This document shows positions 8,671 to 16,559 of a DNA stretch of 64,000 nt, in pieces. The position numbers were made by a program, and so were the translations under genes. The first letter of the stretch is position 1. The number at the start of each line of letters is the position of its first letter. The DNA is from Acidovorax sp. NCPPB 3576 (GTDB taxonomy: Bacteria; Pseudomonadota; Gammaproteobacteria; Burkholderiales; Burkholderiaceae_C). The stretch spans positions 4,704,501 to 4,768,500 of the forward strand of contig NZ_CP097267.1 of NCBI RefSeq assembly GCF_028473605.1, given 5' to 3'. The notes under the pieces were generated by a model. That model made no database searches and was not told the DNA's origin. It saw only the letters and a program-made list of their open reading frames with translations.

Positions 8671-9399
8671 TCAGCGGGTGGCGGGATAGCGGTCCAGCAC
8701 CTTGCGCACGTAATCCTGCGTTTCGCGGAAGGGGGGAATCTTGTAGCCATGGCGCACGACGGCCCCCTCGCCCGCGTTGTAGGCGGCCAGGACCAGCTCG
8801 GTCTGGCCGCTGAACTTGTCGGCCAGAAAGCGCAGATAGCGCACCCCGGTTTCGACGTTGACTGCGGGCGTGAACAGATCGGCGGAAGATGGCGCGCCAA
8901 AGCGCGCTGCCGTGGCGGGCATCAGCTGCATCAGTCCCAGCGCGCCTTTGGGCGAGCGCGCATTGGGAGCATAGGCCGACTCGACCTCGATCACGGCCTG
9001 GACCAGGTGCGGGTCGATGGAGTGTCGGGTGGCCGCTGACTCGATCACTGGCCAGAGCGATTCGTGGCGCCACCGCGGCGTCACCATGGCCGTGGGCCAG
9101 ACTGCGCCGGAAGGTGCCGCGCCCTGGGCGCGGGGCGCGCGGATCACCCGTATGCTCGCCACCGCTGCCGCATTGGCCACGGGCTCATCCGTGTCCACCG
9201 GGTCGGCTGGCGGGTCGGGCAGTTCCACCGCCCGGCATTGCCCGACGATGGCCGGATAGCGCTTGGCGATGTCGAACGCCACGCGCACCGGATCGGAGTC
9301 CGGGCCCTTCACCCAGCAGTCGTAGGCCACGAGCGCGTTGGCGCCGCATGCGTGCAGCGCGGTCGCAGCGACCAGCGCGTGGCGCTGCCAGCGCACCAT
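8671..9399 (-). CDS. Lytic transglycosylase, Hpa2/HpaH type
   Basis: A 242-residue exported enzyme that would open peptidoglycan for the secretion apparatus. An N-terminal hydrophobic segment (LVAATALHACGANALVA) is a probable signal. The SLT domain occupies about residues 120-235 with the catalytic Glu in VIEVESAYAPNARS, plus GALGLMQLMPATA and AYNAGEGAV. Location beside hrcC fits Hpa2 of Xanthomonas, which is known to assist T3SS assembly. ATG 9399 overlaps the stop of the methyltransferase gene upstream (TGATG); a GTG one codon earlier is also possible. A terminator follows. Confidence 0.9.
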   Translation of the reverse strand: MVRWQRHALVAATALHACGANALVAYDCWVKGPDSDPVRVAFDIAKRYPAIVGQCRAVELPDPPADPVDTDEPVANAAAVASIRVIRAPRAQGAAPSGAVWPTAMVTPRWRHESLWPVIESAATRHSIDPHLVQAVIEVESAYAPNARSPKGALGLMQLMPATAARFGAPSSADLFTPAVNVETGVRYLRFLADKFSGQTELVLAAYNAGEGAVVRHGYKIPPFRETQDYVRKVLDRYPATR

Positions 9400-10913
9400 C
9401 ACAGCAAGCCCAGGTGGCGCAGCACCGGGGCACGGCTGGCAAAGAAGCAGCGGGCGCTGTGGGCCAGGCGTTCAGCCGGCATCTGGCCGTCGCCATCGCC
9501 CTCGAACTGAGCGCGCATCGCCTGGACCATGTCGTCCGCGGTCTGCGCGCCCTGAGAGGCGGCGCGGATCTGCGCCATGGCGAGCGGCGACCAGCCCATG
9601 GCCTGGCCGCTGGCGGCGCAGGACAGGTAATTCAGTCCGTCGTCGGCGGACCGCTGCATGACCGCCGTGTTGAAGCGCTGCACCGATTCCCGTGCGCTCT
9701 CGCGCAGGGCGGCCGGCAATGCGGGGTGCACTTGTGCTTCGTTTTCCAGCAGCATCAATGCATCCACGATGAAATCTTCTCCCAGCGGCGCCAGTTCGGG
9801 CCGGCGGGCCAGTTCGCGGGCGGTGGCGGGGCCTTCCGCCAACGCGTCCAGCAGGCGCAGGGCGGTGGCGCCATCCACATACTCGGCCGCGCCATCGGAC
9901 AGCGGGCTCTCCTTGGTTTCGCTGCGCGCGGTGGCAAGGAGCCACGTCCTGTCCAGGCGGAACTGCGCTTGCTTCGCCGCGCTGGCCTGGGGCGCCCCAC
10001 GGGTGTAGAGATCCCAGCGGAAGGACCGGTTGACGGCAAAGTCTCGCAGGGTCTCGCGTAGCACCGGGTCATCGACTCCGCCCAGCAACTGCCGTGTGGG
10101 CAAGGGCAGGATCGCGGCATCCACCTGCTGGGCCAGCACGGCAGGCGCAGCGAACTCCAGGCCCGCCTCGGCCATCTCGGCAGCGACCTGGTGGAAGTGC
10201 ATGGGGTGCCAGTCGGGGTTGAAATACTCGTGCGCGGCGTAGTGCGGATCGAGCCGCCGCAGTCCATACAGGCGCGCCTGCACGGAAAGGTCGTCGGCGA
10301 AATAGGTAGGGTTCACCTCGGCGAACTCGTCGAGGAAATCCAGCGTTTGCGACAGGCGCTCGATCGGCGTCGCGCTGGCCGGGACCTGGCGCAGCCCATG
10401 CAGATTCACCAGTTCGCGCAGCGGCATCTGGGCAGCCCAGCCGGGCAGCGCGTTGTGGCTCACGAAGACCACGCCTCCCGGGCGCAGCCGCTCGGCGATG
10501 AAGCGCATCACCACCTTGCGCAGCGGCGGCGAGATCCAGGAATACACGCCGTGCATGGAGATGATGTCCATGGGGGGCAGGTCACGCTCGAGCAAGGTCT
10601 CGAAGGCGTCCTCGAACACCTCCACGTTCGACAGGCCTGCGTCCTGGGCCAATTCGTTCGCATAGGCGACGTGATGGGGGTTGAAGTCGTTGCCGTAAAA
10701 GCGCATGTGCGGAAAGCACGCGGCATGCGCTACCAGCGGCAGGCCGAACCCCATGCCCAGTTCGAAGCAATTGAGGGGGGCCGACAGATCGGGACCACAC
10801 ACACCGCGGGATTCGAGGGCCACGCTCATCTGTGCGGGCGACAGGGCGCGGTAGTAGCCACGGGTATAGGGTTCGCTGCGCACGTCGAGCACGGCGGGCT
10901 GGGGTGATTTCAT
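9399..10913 (-). CDS. SAM-dependent methyltransferase with regulatory domain
   Basis: A 504-residue protein. The first 150 residues carry a class I methyltransferase motif I (FELGMGFGLPLV), an acidic motif (YGNDFNP) and DIISMHGVYSWI. The next part resembles the methyltransferase regulatory domain family, and the C-terminal third is helical with SARCFFASRAPVLRHLGLL at the end. Substrate is unknown. The ATG at 10913 has GGAAG upstream. It forms an operon with the lytic transglycosylase and diverges from hrcC. A TTCG-N16-TTCG element upstream suggests HrpX control, so it may be an apparatus- or effector-modifying enzyme, or an effector itself. Confidence 0.8.
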   Translation of the reverse strand: MKSPQPAVLDVRSEPYTRGYYRALSPAQMSVALESRGVCGPDLSAPLNCFELGMGFGLPLVAHAACFPHMRFYGNDFNPHHVAYANELAQDAGLSNVEVFEDAFETLLERDLPPMDIISMHGVYSWISPPLRKVVMRFIAERLRPGGVVFVSHNALPGWAAQMPLRELVNLHGLRQVPASATPIERLSQTLDFLDEFAEVNPTYFADDLSVQARLYGLRRLDPHYAAHEYFNPDWHPMHFHQVAAEMAEAGLEFAAPAVLAQQVDAAILPLPTRQLLGGVDDPVLRETLRDFAVNRSFRWDLYTRGAPQASAAKQAQFRLDRTWLLATARSETKESPLSDGAAEYVDGATALRLLDALAEGPATARELARRPELAPLGEDFIVDALMLLENEAQVHPALPAALRESARESVQRFNTAVMQRSADDGLNYLSCAASGQAMGWSPLAMAQIRAASQGAQTADDMVQAMRAQFEGDGDGQMPAERLAHSARCFFASRAPVLRHLGLL

Positions 10914-11029
10914 CGGTCTTCCTCTGGGCGTTGGGACGGTGACAGGGCGTGTGCACCTCCGCGTTTCGCGAAAGGCGCCAACGGCTGCGCCCATTGCAGC
11001 CGCAACGCGCTGCAACGCCGGCCCCGCAG

Positions 11030-11054
11030 TCGAAAAGATGGCCGGAAAGGCGAA
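11030..11054 (-). promoter_or_regulatory. PIP-like box before the methyltransferase operon
   Basis: On the minus strand TTCGC-N15-TTCGA lies 117 bp before ATG 10913. The TTCG-N16-TTCG core is perfect, but the last base is A where the consensus wants C, G or T. No clear YANNNT sits 30-32 bp downstream (best is TGCAAT). Confidence 0.5.
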
Positions 11055-11145
11055 GCAGCGTCTTCACATCGCCCCTCCAGCGCACTGGCCAAAATCCCTT
11101 CAGCGGGGGTGAAACCGGGCGCCAAAATCCCCGAAAAACGCGGCC

Positions 11146-11207
11146 TTCGCACCCTAGGCCGTGTCTTCGCCTACCGGGCCACCCAGGCGATGGGGGCCAC
11201 CTACTCT
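11146..11207 (+). promoter_or_regulatory. PIP box and -10 of the hrcC operon
   Basis: A perfect TTCGC-N15-TTCGC lies at 11146-11170. After exactly 31 bp comes TACTCT (11202-11207), fitting the YANNNT -10 element of HrpX-dependent promoters. Predicted transcription starts near 11214, which rules out translation starts before that point and supports the TTG at 11242 for hrcC. Confidence 0.92.
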
Positions 11208-11241
11208 TCGTTTCGTCAGTCCAACGAACCGGAGTACTGCG

Positions 11242-13170
11242 TTGAAGTCCACCGCCCCCATCCCACGCAAGCCATCCGCCCCTCCGGCCTGCGGCATGGG
11301 AGCCGTTCAGCGCGACACCCTCGCCGCCGTGCTGCTCGCCTTGACCCTTACCGGTTCCGCTTTCGGACAGCCCTCGCCGAACTACATGAAGATGTCCCAC
11401 CAGCTGGGCAGCATCTCCGGCATGTCTTCCGCGGCCAGTCCGTTCGCGGCGCCGCCAGCAGACCGCGTCCAAAGCGATGCGCCCGTGGCCACCCGGCCCG
11501 TGGCCATGCCCTCGGCCCGGGCCACGTCGCTGTCCACCGCGCAGGCCCTGCCACTGCCACCCAGCGCCAATGAAATGGCGGCCTGGGAAAAGGGCCGCTT
11601 CGTCTATCGGGCAGAAAACAAGCGGATCTCGGACGTGCTGCAGGACTTCGCCGCCAGCCGGGGGACCCCGGCCATCGTGGCCGACGGGGTGGAAGGCGTG
11701 GTCAATGCCAATTTCGATCTCAAGCCACGCGAATTCCTCGACAGCATTTCGCGCGCCTACAACCTGCTGTGGTACCACGACGGTTCGGCGCTGTACTTCT
11801 ATCCGGGCCGTTCCATGCAAAGCCGCATGTTCCGGCTCAAGGGCTTCAACCGGGAACAGGTGGCCGATCTGCTGCAGTCGTTCGATCTGGGCGACAAGCG
11901 CTACCCCATCCGTTTCAACGAGGCCAACAGCACGCTGTATGCGTCCGGCCCGCCACGGCACCTGGAGCTGGTGAGTTCCGCGCTCGAAGCACTCGATGCG
12001 GGTGTGACCGATAACAACGCCCGCACCGCGCGCGTCTTCTCGCTCCAGTTCGCCTCGGCGGGCGACCGCGCCGTGGGCAACACCACCGTGCCGGGGGTGG
12101 CCACCATGCTGCGCAAGCTCTACGGCGAACGCGAAAAGGAAGGCTCCAGCATCGCCCCGCTGGTGCGGATGATGGACAAGGATAACGACAGCACGACGCG
12201 CAAGAAGCTCGGTGCGTACATCCCCTTGCCCGCCGCCAATCAGTTCTTGCCACCGCTGCCCCGCGCGACCAACCAGGACGCCAGCACGTCAGCAGCCGAC
12301 CTGCGCCCACTGACGCCGCCCGCGAAGAACTCCGACGAAGAGAACCAGCCACGCTTCGAAGCCGACGAGGGCACCAACTCCGTCGTGGTCTTCGGGCGCG
12401 CCGACCGCATGGCGGAGTTCGAGACCTTGATCCGCCGCCTCGACCAAAAGCCACAGCTCATCGAACTGGAGGCCACCATCATTGAGGTCAACTCCGACAG
12501 CGTGGACGCGCTGGGCGTGAACTGGACCCTGCGGGGCAGCGACACCAACATCAGCATGAACCTGTCCAACAGCCTCATGCCGGCCTCCGCCCTGGGCACG
12601 ATCGTGGCCGATGCAGGCCGCCATCTGCTGGCCCGCGTCAACGCCCTGCAGGGCGAGGGCAAAGCCCGGGTGCTGTCCAAGCCGTCCGTCATGGGTGTTG
12701 CCAACCGGACCGCCGTCATGCGCGAAAAACGCGTCGTCACGGTGCGGGTGGCAGGCAACCTGGAGGCCAACCTGTTCCAGATCGAGGCCGGAACGCTGCT
12801 AGAGATGACGCCGCAGGTCACCCGCATGGACGGCAGCAACAACATCAAGCTCACGCTCTACATCGAAGACGGGGCGTTCGAGACCAACGTGGTGGACCAG
12901 GTCCCCATCGTGAAGAAAACCGAGATCCGCACCGAAGCCCATGTGCGCGAAGGCGAGAGCCTGCTCATCGGGGGCATCACCGTGGAGTCGGAGCAGTCCC
13001 AGAACAACGCGGTTCCCGGGCTTTCCAAGCTGCCGCTCGTGGGCGGGGCATTTCGCAACAACGAGCGCCAGACGCAGCGCACCGAGCGGCTTTTTCTCAT
13101 CACGCCGCGGCTTCTTAATGCCGGTTCGCCCGCTCCTGTCGCCTTTTTGAATGAGGTTCGCAAGCCATGA
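11242..13170 (+). CDS. hrcC: T3SS outer-membrane secretin HrcC
   Basis: This 642-residue protein forms the outer-membrane ring. A TTG start at 11242 is preferred because GGAG lies seven bases upstream and the PIP promoter begins after 11207; ATG 11296 is the alternative. A Sec-type signal (AAVLLALTLTGSAFG) follows. N-terminal ring domains include ISDVLQDFAASRGTPAIV. The C-terminal secretin domain (about residues 400-610) has LIELEATIIEVNSDSVDALG, KARVLSKPSVM and GESLLIGGI. It heads the operon running to hrcN, and its stop overlaps hrcD as ATGA. Confidence 0.96.
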   Translation: MKSTAPIPRKPSAPPACGMGAVQRDTLAAVLLALTLTGSAFGQPSPNYMKMSHQLGSISGMSSAASPFAAPPADRVQSDAPVATRPVAMPSARATSLSTAQALPLPPSANEMAAWEKGRFVYRAENKRISDVLQDFAASRGTPAIVADGVEGVVNANFDLKPREFLDSISRAYNLLWYHDGSALYFYPGRSMQSRMFRLKGFNREQVADLLQSFDLGDKRYPIRFNEANSTLYASGPPRHLELVSSALEALDAGVTDNNARTARVFSLQFASAGDRAVGNTTVPGVATMLRKLYGEREKEGSSIAPLVRMMDKDNDSTTRKKLGAYIPLPAANQFLPPLPRATNQDASTSAADLRPLTPPAKNSDEENQPRFEADEGTNSVVVFGRADRMAEFETLIRRLDQKPQLIELEATIIEVNSDSVDALGVNWTLRGSDTNISMNLSNSLMPASALGTIVADAGRHLLARVNALQGEGKARVLSKPSVMGVANRTAVMREKRVVTVRVAGNLEANLFQIEAGTLLEMTPQVTRMDGSNNIKLTLYIEDGAFETNVVDQVPIVKKTEIRTEAHVREGESLLIGGITVESEQSQNNAVPGLSKLPLVGGAFRNNERQTQRTERLFLITPRLLNAGSPAPVAFLNEVRKP

Positions 13171-14159
13171 AGCAGCTTCGCATACTGACCGGCCAGCATG
13201 CCGGTGCACAGATAAATTTGACCTCAACGCGCTACCTGGTCAGCGCGGAAGACGCAGCAGATATCCAGCTTACCGACTGGACTTCGGATGCGATGTTGAT
13301 CGAAGCGGGAGAGAACGGAATGATTCAGTTCGCGCTGTCACCACAAGGCACTGCCCAGACTTGGCTGCCCATGGAAGACTTCGTTCCCCATCGCCTGGGC
13401 GACATCGTGCTGTGTACCGGCCCCGGCAACGCCGCCTGGCCCGCCAGTGTCGATCTGATCGCACGCCTCAGCCAGGCCCCCGTGGTTGTGCCCCAGCGCC
13501 GCAAGGTATCGCCGGTAGTCCTGTCCGCCGTGGTGGGAACCGCGCTCATGACCGCCGCGCTGAGCGCTGCGGTCATGCCGTTGAGCCCCACCAAACGGGA
13601 GCGCCCGGCAACGGACGCCGCAGCCCGCGAGCCCCAGCCGAAAGAGCCGCTGCTGGTACGGGTCCAGCGCACCTTGGCCACGGCACCGATCTCGGGGCTG
13701 GAAGTGATTGCGCAGGCCGATGGTGTCGTCGTGCGCGGCTTGCTGGCCGAGGCATCGGACGCCGACACGGTGCGCCAGTTGCTGGCGCCGTTCAAGGCCG
13801 AACGCATCGTGCACGCCTACGCCACCAGCAACGAGGTGGAGCAAAGCATCGCAGACGCCATTGCACGTCCAGGCATTCGTGTCCATCACCTGGGCGAAGG
13901 CCGCTTCAACGTGACCGGCGACACGCAGAACCTGTCGGCGCTCAAAGACAGCGCCACCCGCATCGCTTCCGACCTGGCACCGCTGGTCAAACGGATCGAA
14001 GTGAGTGCCGCAGAGCTGCCCCCCACGGGCGTCAAGCGCATGAGCGCGCTGATGAACACAGGGGATCTGCAGTACGTACAGACACGCGACGGCGTAAAGC
14101 ACCTTTCGCCGCCGAATGCAGAAAGCCTGGCCGCCAACGACTGGTCGGTTTCCCGTTAA
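13167..14159 (+). CDS. hrcD: T3SS inner-membrane ring protein HrcD (HrpD5/HrpW type)
   Basis: A 330-residue bitopic inner-membrane protein of the basal body. The N-terminal cytoplasmic part begins MKQLRILTGQHAGAQI, typical of the FHA-like domain in SctD proteins. One membrane segment lies near residues 115-137 (VVLSAVVGTALMTAALSAAV). The periplasmic part carries BON/ring-type repeats (ISGLEVIAQADGVVVRGLL). It overlaps hrcC by 4 bp and is followed by hrpD6, as in the Xanthomonas order hrpD5-hrpD6. The family is divergent, so the call rests on architecture and context. Confidence 0.88.
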   Translation: MKQLRILTGQHAGAQINLTSTRYLVSAEDAADIQLTDWTSDAMLIEAGENGMIQFALSPQGTAQTWLPMEDFVPHRLGDIVLCTGPGNAAWPASVDLIARLSQAPVVVPQRRKVSPVVLSAVVGTALMTAALSAAVMPLSPTKRERPATDAAAREPQPKEPLLVRVQRTLATAPISGLEVIAQADGVVVRGLLAEASDADTVRQLLAPFKAERIVHAYATSNEVEQSIADAIARPGIRVHHLGEGRFNVTGDTQNLSALKDSATRIASDLAPLVKRIEVSAAELPPTGVKRMSALMNTGDLQYVQTRDGVKHLSPPNAESLAANDWSVSR

Positions 14160-14185
14160 CCCTTCACCCAACGAACGCCAACACC

Positions 14186-14449
14186 ATGACTGCTTCCAAC
14201 GAATCCATCATCTTCAGCGACCTCGCCAATCTGGATCAGGCGCTCACCGAGGACAAGACCGGCGACCGTGCTCGGGCCATGATCCGCTACTTCGCGGAGA
14301 TCGCGGAAGAGAGCAGTGCGATGCTGAAGTCCACCCAGGTGGATGCCGAGCGCCAGCTCGTCAAGCAGCTGATCCAGGCGTTCTACGCGTCGCAGCGCGT
14401 GATCCAGCGGATCTGGGAAACCGTGCACGGCACCACCCTGGCCGTCTGA
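14186..14449 (+). CDS. hrpD6: HrpD6-like small T3SS protein
   Basis: An 87-residue acidic helical protein. It has no signal peptide or membrane segment. Size, helical content and position immediately after hrcD match HrpD6 (Xanthomonas) and HrpX of Ralstonia, whose role in secretion is known but poorly defined. ATG 14186 is the only good start. Sequence identity is weak by eye, so the symbol is mainly positional. Confidence 0.7.
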   Translation: MTASNESIIFSDLANLDQALTEDKTGDRARAMIRYFAEIAEESSAMLKSTQVDAERQLVKQLIQAFYASQRVIQRIWETVHGTTLAV

Positions 14450-14466
14450 GAAACAAGGAGCCCGCC

Positions 14467-14892
14467 ATGCTGGTCCCCGAAGCACAAACCGCGGCCAAGA
14501 GCGCATATCCGGTGATCTACCGCAACCTCATGACCGTGGGCTTGCTGGGAACGATCTACCGGGTGGGCGAGGACGCGCAAACCATTCATTCCACCGTCGA
14601 GATGACGCTCGAAGACGCCCATGGCTATTCGCTGTACCGGACCGTTGCCATGGCAATGGGCGGCCAGCTAGGCGAAGCGCGCGAGGCGCTCGCCTCGCGC
14701 ATCGAGCAAGACCCTCAGAACGGCGAGAACAAGGTCGCCATGGCCGTCGCAATGCTCTTCGGCGGCGACAAGGGATGGCGCTACTGGATCGACAACGTGC
14801 TGGCCACCCATGCAGACCAGGAGGTGCGCGAAGCGGCCTTCGGGGTACTGAAGTATGTGGGCCAGCAAAGCCGAAGGGTTTCCCTTCATTGA
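14467..14892 (+). CDS. HrpB1-like TPR-fold protein, second copy type
   Basis: A 141-residue helical protein with AKSAYPVIYRNLMTVGLLGTIY at the start and GGQLGEAREALASRIEQDPQNGE in the middle. This is a TPR-like layout seen in T3SS needle chaperones and in HrpB1. AAGGAG lies just upstream of ATG 14467. It sits directly before the tandem pilin-like genes, so a pilin or needle chaperone role is attractive but not proven. It is distinct from the products of 6289-6669 and 16556-17032 though of the same general plan. Confidence 0.65.
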   Translation: MLVPEAQTAAKSAYPVIYRNLMTVGLLGTIYRVGEDAQTIHSTVEMTLEDAHGYSLYRTVAMAMGGQLGEAREALASRIEQDPQNGENKVAMAVAMLFGGDKGWRYWIDNVLATHADQEVREAAFGVLKYVGQQSRRVSLH

Positions 14893-15000
14893 CCCGAATT
14901 GGCATGGCGGCACCTGCCGACATGCCTCACCGAATGGGGGCCGCGCAGTGCGGCCTTCAGCAACGCGGAATGTTCCGCATCTTTCTCAAGGAGTCCAAAA

Positions 15001-15201
15001 ATGGTTACTGGTGCAGATGGCAAGACGAAGGCGTTGATGACACGCATGGATCAACAGCAAGACAACCAAAACGCGATGACGGAACTGCAATCCAAGCTGA
15101 GCGAAGAGCAAGGCCGCAACTCCGTCATCTCCAACATGGCCGACGCGTTCCAAAAGAACTCCAAGGCCCTGTCGGACAAGCAGGCGCAAGGCGCGGGCTG
15201 A
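15001..15201 (+). CDS. Pilin/needle-like subunit, copy 1
   Basis: A 66-residue, Gln/Asn/Asp/Ser-rich, predicted all-helical protein with no Cys or Trp and a single Phe, ending in AQGAG. It lacks a signal peptide, as T3SS needle and Hrp pilin subunits do. It occupies the slot that hrpE (the Hrp pilin gene) holds after hrpD6 in Xanthomonas. By size, composition and place it is the best candidate for the extracellular Hrp pilus or needle subunit; sequence similarity to HrpE/HrpY cannot be judged by eye. This copy has Thr14 where copies 2-4 have Ala14. Confidence 0.75.
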   Translation: MVTGADGKTKALMTRMDQQQDNQNAMTELQSKLSEEQGRNSVISNMADAFQKNSKALSDKQAQGAG

Positions 15202-15282
15202 TTCCGCACGCGCCGTGGGCCCATCCGCCCATGGTGCTGCATTCCCTGTCTTTTTTCTTCCCTACTTTCAAGGAGTTCAAAA

Positions 15283-15483
15283 ATGGTTACTGGTGCAGAT
15301 GGCAAGACGAAGGCGTTGATGGCACGCATGGATCAACAGCAAGACAACCAAAACGCGATGACGGAACTGCAATCCAAGCTGAGCGAAGAGCAAGGCCGCA
15401 ACTCCGTCATCTCCAACATGGCCGACGCGTTCCAAAAGAACTCCAAGGCCCTGTCGGACAAGCAGGCGCAAGGCGCGGGCTGA
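15283..15483 (+). CDS. Pilin/needle-like subunit, copy 2
   Basis: The second 66-residue copy, identical in protein to copies 3 and 4. AAGGAG stands eight bases before ATG 15283. The 81-bp spacer before it is the same as before copies 3 and 4. It would supply the same subunit as copy 1, apart from Ala14, so the effect of multiplicity is probably dosage. Confidence 0.75.
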   Translation: MVTGADGKTKALMARMDQQQDNQNAMTELQSKLSEEQGRNSVISNMADAFQKNSKALSDKQAQGAG

Positions 15484-15564
15484 TTCCGCACGCGCCGTGG
15501 GCCCATCCGCCCATGGTGCTGCATTCCCTGTCTTTTTTCTTCCCTACTTTCAAGGAGTTCAAAA

Positions 15565-15765
15565 ATGGTTACTGGTGCAGATGGCAAGACGAAGGCGTTG
15601 ATGGCACGCATGGATCAACAGCAAGACAACCAAAACGCGATGACGGAACTGCAATCCAAGCTGAGCGAAGAGCAAGGCCGCAACTCCGTCATCTCCAACA
15701 TGGCCGACGCGTTCCAAAAGAACTCCAAGGCCCTGTCGGACAAGCAGGCGCAAGGCGCGGGCTGA
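15565..15765 (+). CDS. Pilin/needle-like subunit, copy 3
   Basis: The third copy. Protein and surrounding DNA match copy 2, including the ribosome site and the downstream spacer. This is direct evidence of recent unequal crossing-over or gene conversion within the array. Confidence 0.75.
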   Translation: MVTGADGKTKALMARMDQQQDNQNAMTELQSKLSEEQGRNSVISNMADAFQKNSKALSDKQAQGAG

Positions 15766-15846
15766 TTCCGCACGCGCCGTGGGCCCATCCGCCCATGGTG
15801 CTGCATTCCCTGTCTTTTTTCTTCCCTACTTTCAAGGAGTTCAAAA

Positions 15847-16047
15847 ATGGTTACTGGTGCAGATGGCAAGACGAAGGCGTTGATGGCACGCATGGATCAA
15901 CAGCAAGACAACCAAAACGCGATGACGGAACTGCAATCCAAGCTGAGCGAAGAGCAAGGCCGCAACTCTGTCATCTCCAACATGGCCGACGCGTTCCAAA
16001 AGAACTCCAAAGCCCTGTCGGACAAACAGGCTCAGGGCGCGGGCTAA
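15847..16047 (+). CDS. Pilin/needle-like subunit, copy 4
   Basis: The fourth copy. The protein equals copies 2 and 3, but the DNA carries several silent changes near its 3' end (for example aactctgtc, and a TAA instead of a TGA stop). The following spacer differs from the others. It marks the border between the homogenised part of the array and the diverged fifth copy. Confidence 0.75.
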   Translation: MVTGADGKTKALMARMDQQQDNQNAMTELQSKLSEEQGRNSVISNMADAFQKNSKALSDKQAQGAG

Positions 16048-16128
16048 TGCTGCATCGCGCCATGCCGGTTCGACCCGCCCATGGCGCTGCACAGCCTACC
16101 CATTTTTTTCTTTCACAAGGAGTTCGAC

Positions 16129-16329
16129 ATGGTCACCGGAGCAGATGCAAAAACGCAAGCGCTGATGAAAAGAATGGATCAGCAACAGGAAAACCAGAAC
16201 GCCATGACGGAATTGCAAGCCAAGCTGAGCGAGAAGCAAGGCCGCAACTCCGTCATCTCCAACATGGCCGACGCGTTCCAGAAGAGTTCCAAGAGCATGA
16301 CGGACAAGCTCGCGCAGGCTGCGGGATGA
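16129..16329 (+). CDS. Pilin/needle-like subunit, diverged copy 5
   Basis: A 66-residue paralogue differing from copies 2-4 at about 12 positions, spread over the whole length but sparing the central NSVISNMADAFQK segment. It ends LAQAAG. AAGGAG precedes ATG 16129. The conserved centre and C-terminus suggest shared assembly contacts. The diverged copy might be a minor or tip-proximal subunit, or the ancestral gene from which the array grew. Its stop overlaps the start of the small membrane-protein gene (ATGA). Confidence 0.75.
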   Translation: MVTGADAKTQALMKRMDQQQENQNAMTELQAKLSEKQGRNSVISNMADAFQKSSKSMTDKLAQAAG

Positions 16330-16559
16330 ACCAATCGGGTCCTCGTTGGACCCAAGGCTCCCCAGCCGCGCATGAATTGCAAGGCGTGCTGCAGTCGCCA
16401 CAGGCGATGCCCCCCCTTGTCACCACGATCGTGGCCCTTCTGGCCTGCGCTTCGTATGTCGTACTGGTGAGCGCCGAGACGGACCATCGACCAACACCGG
16501 CGCAGGGCTGTACGCGGGCCCAGGCCGTCTATGCAGAAGAAACAGGAGTGTTTTTATGA
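16326..16559 (+). CDS. Small single-span membrane protein linking pilin array and hrpB1
   Basis: A 77-residue frame starting at ATG 16326, which overlaps the copy 5 stop as ATGA, and ending in a TGA that overlaps the hrpB1 ATG at 16556, again as ATGA. Exact coupling on both sides strongly supports translation. The N-terminal 28 residues are polar. One hydrophobic segment (LVTTIVALLACASYVVLV) spans the membrane. A 30-residue tail with one Cys (QGCTRAQ) follows. I recognise no family. It could be a small inner-membrane accessory of the T3SS. Confidence 0.65.
   Translation: MNQSGPRWTQGSPAAHELQGVLQSPQAMPPLVTTIVALLACASYVVLVSAETDHRPTPAQGCTRAQAVYAEETGVFL

Larger units (their letters stand above)
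15001..16329 (+). repeat. Five tandem pilin-like genes, 282-bp period
   Basis: Start codons fall at 15001, 15283, 15565, 15847 and 16129, an exact 282-bp step. Each unit is a 201-bp gene plus an 81-bp spacer with its own AAGGAG ribosome site. Units 1-4 are almost identical, including the spacers, so the expansion or homogenisation is recent. Unit 5 has diverged. Identity this high invites recombination and also assembly errors. Confidence 0.95.

Noticed and set aside
14775..16559. A 594-codon open frame through the pilin array
   Set aside because: It is the shifted frame of the 282-bp repeat and has no ribosome site or family likeness. Only its last 77 codons (16326-16559), which lie outside the pilin genes, were kept as a gene.
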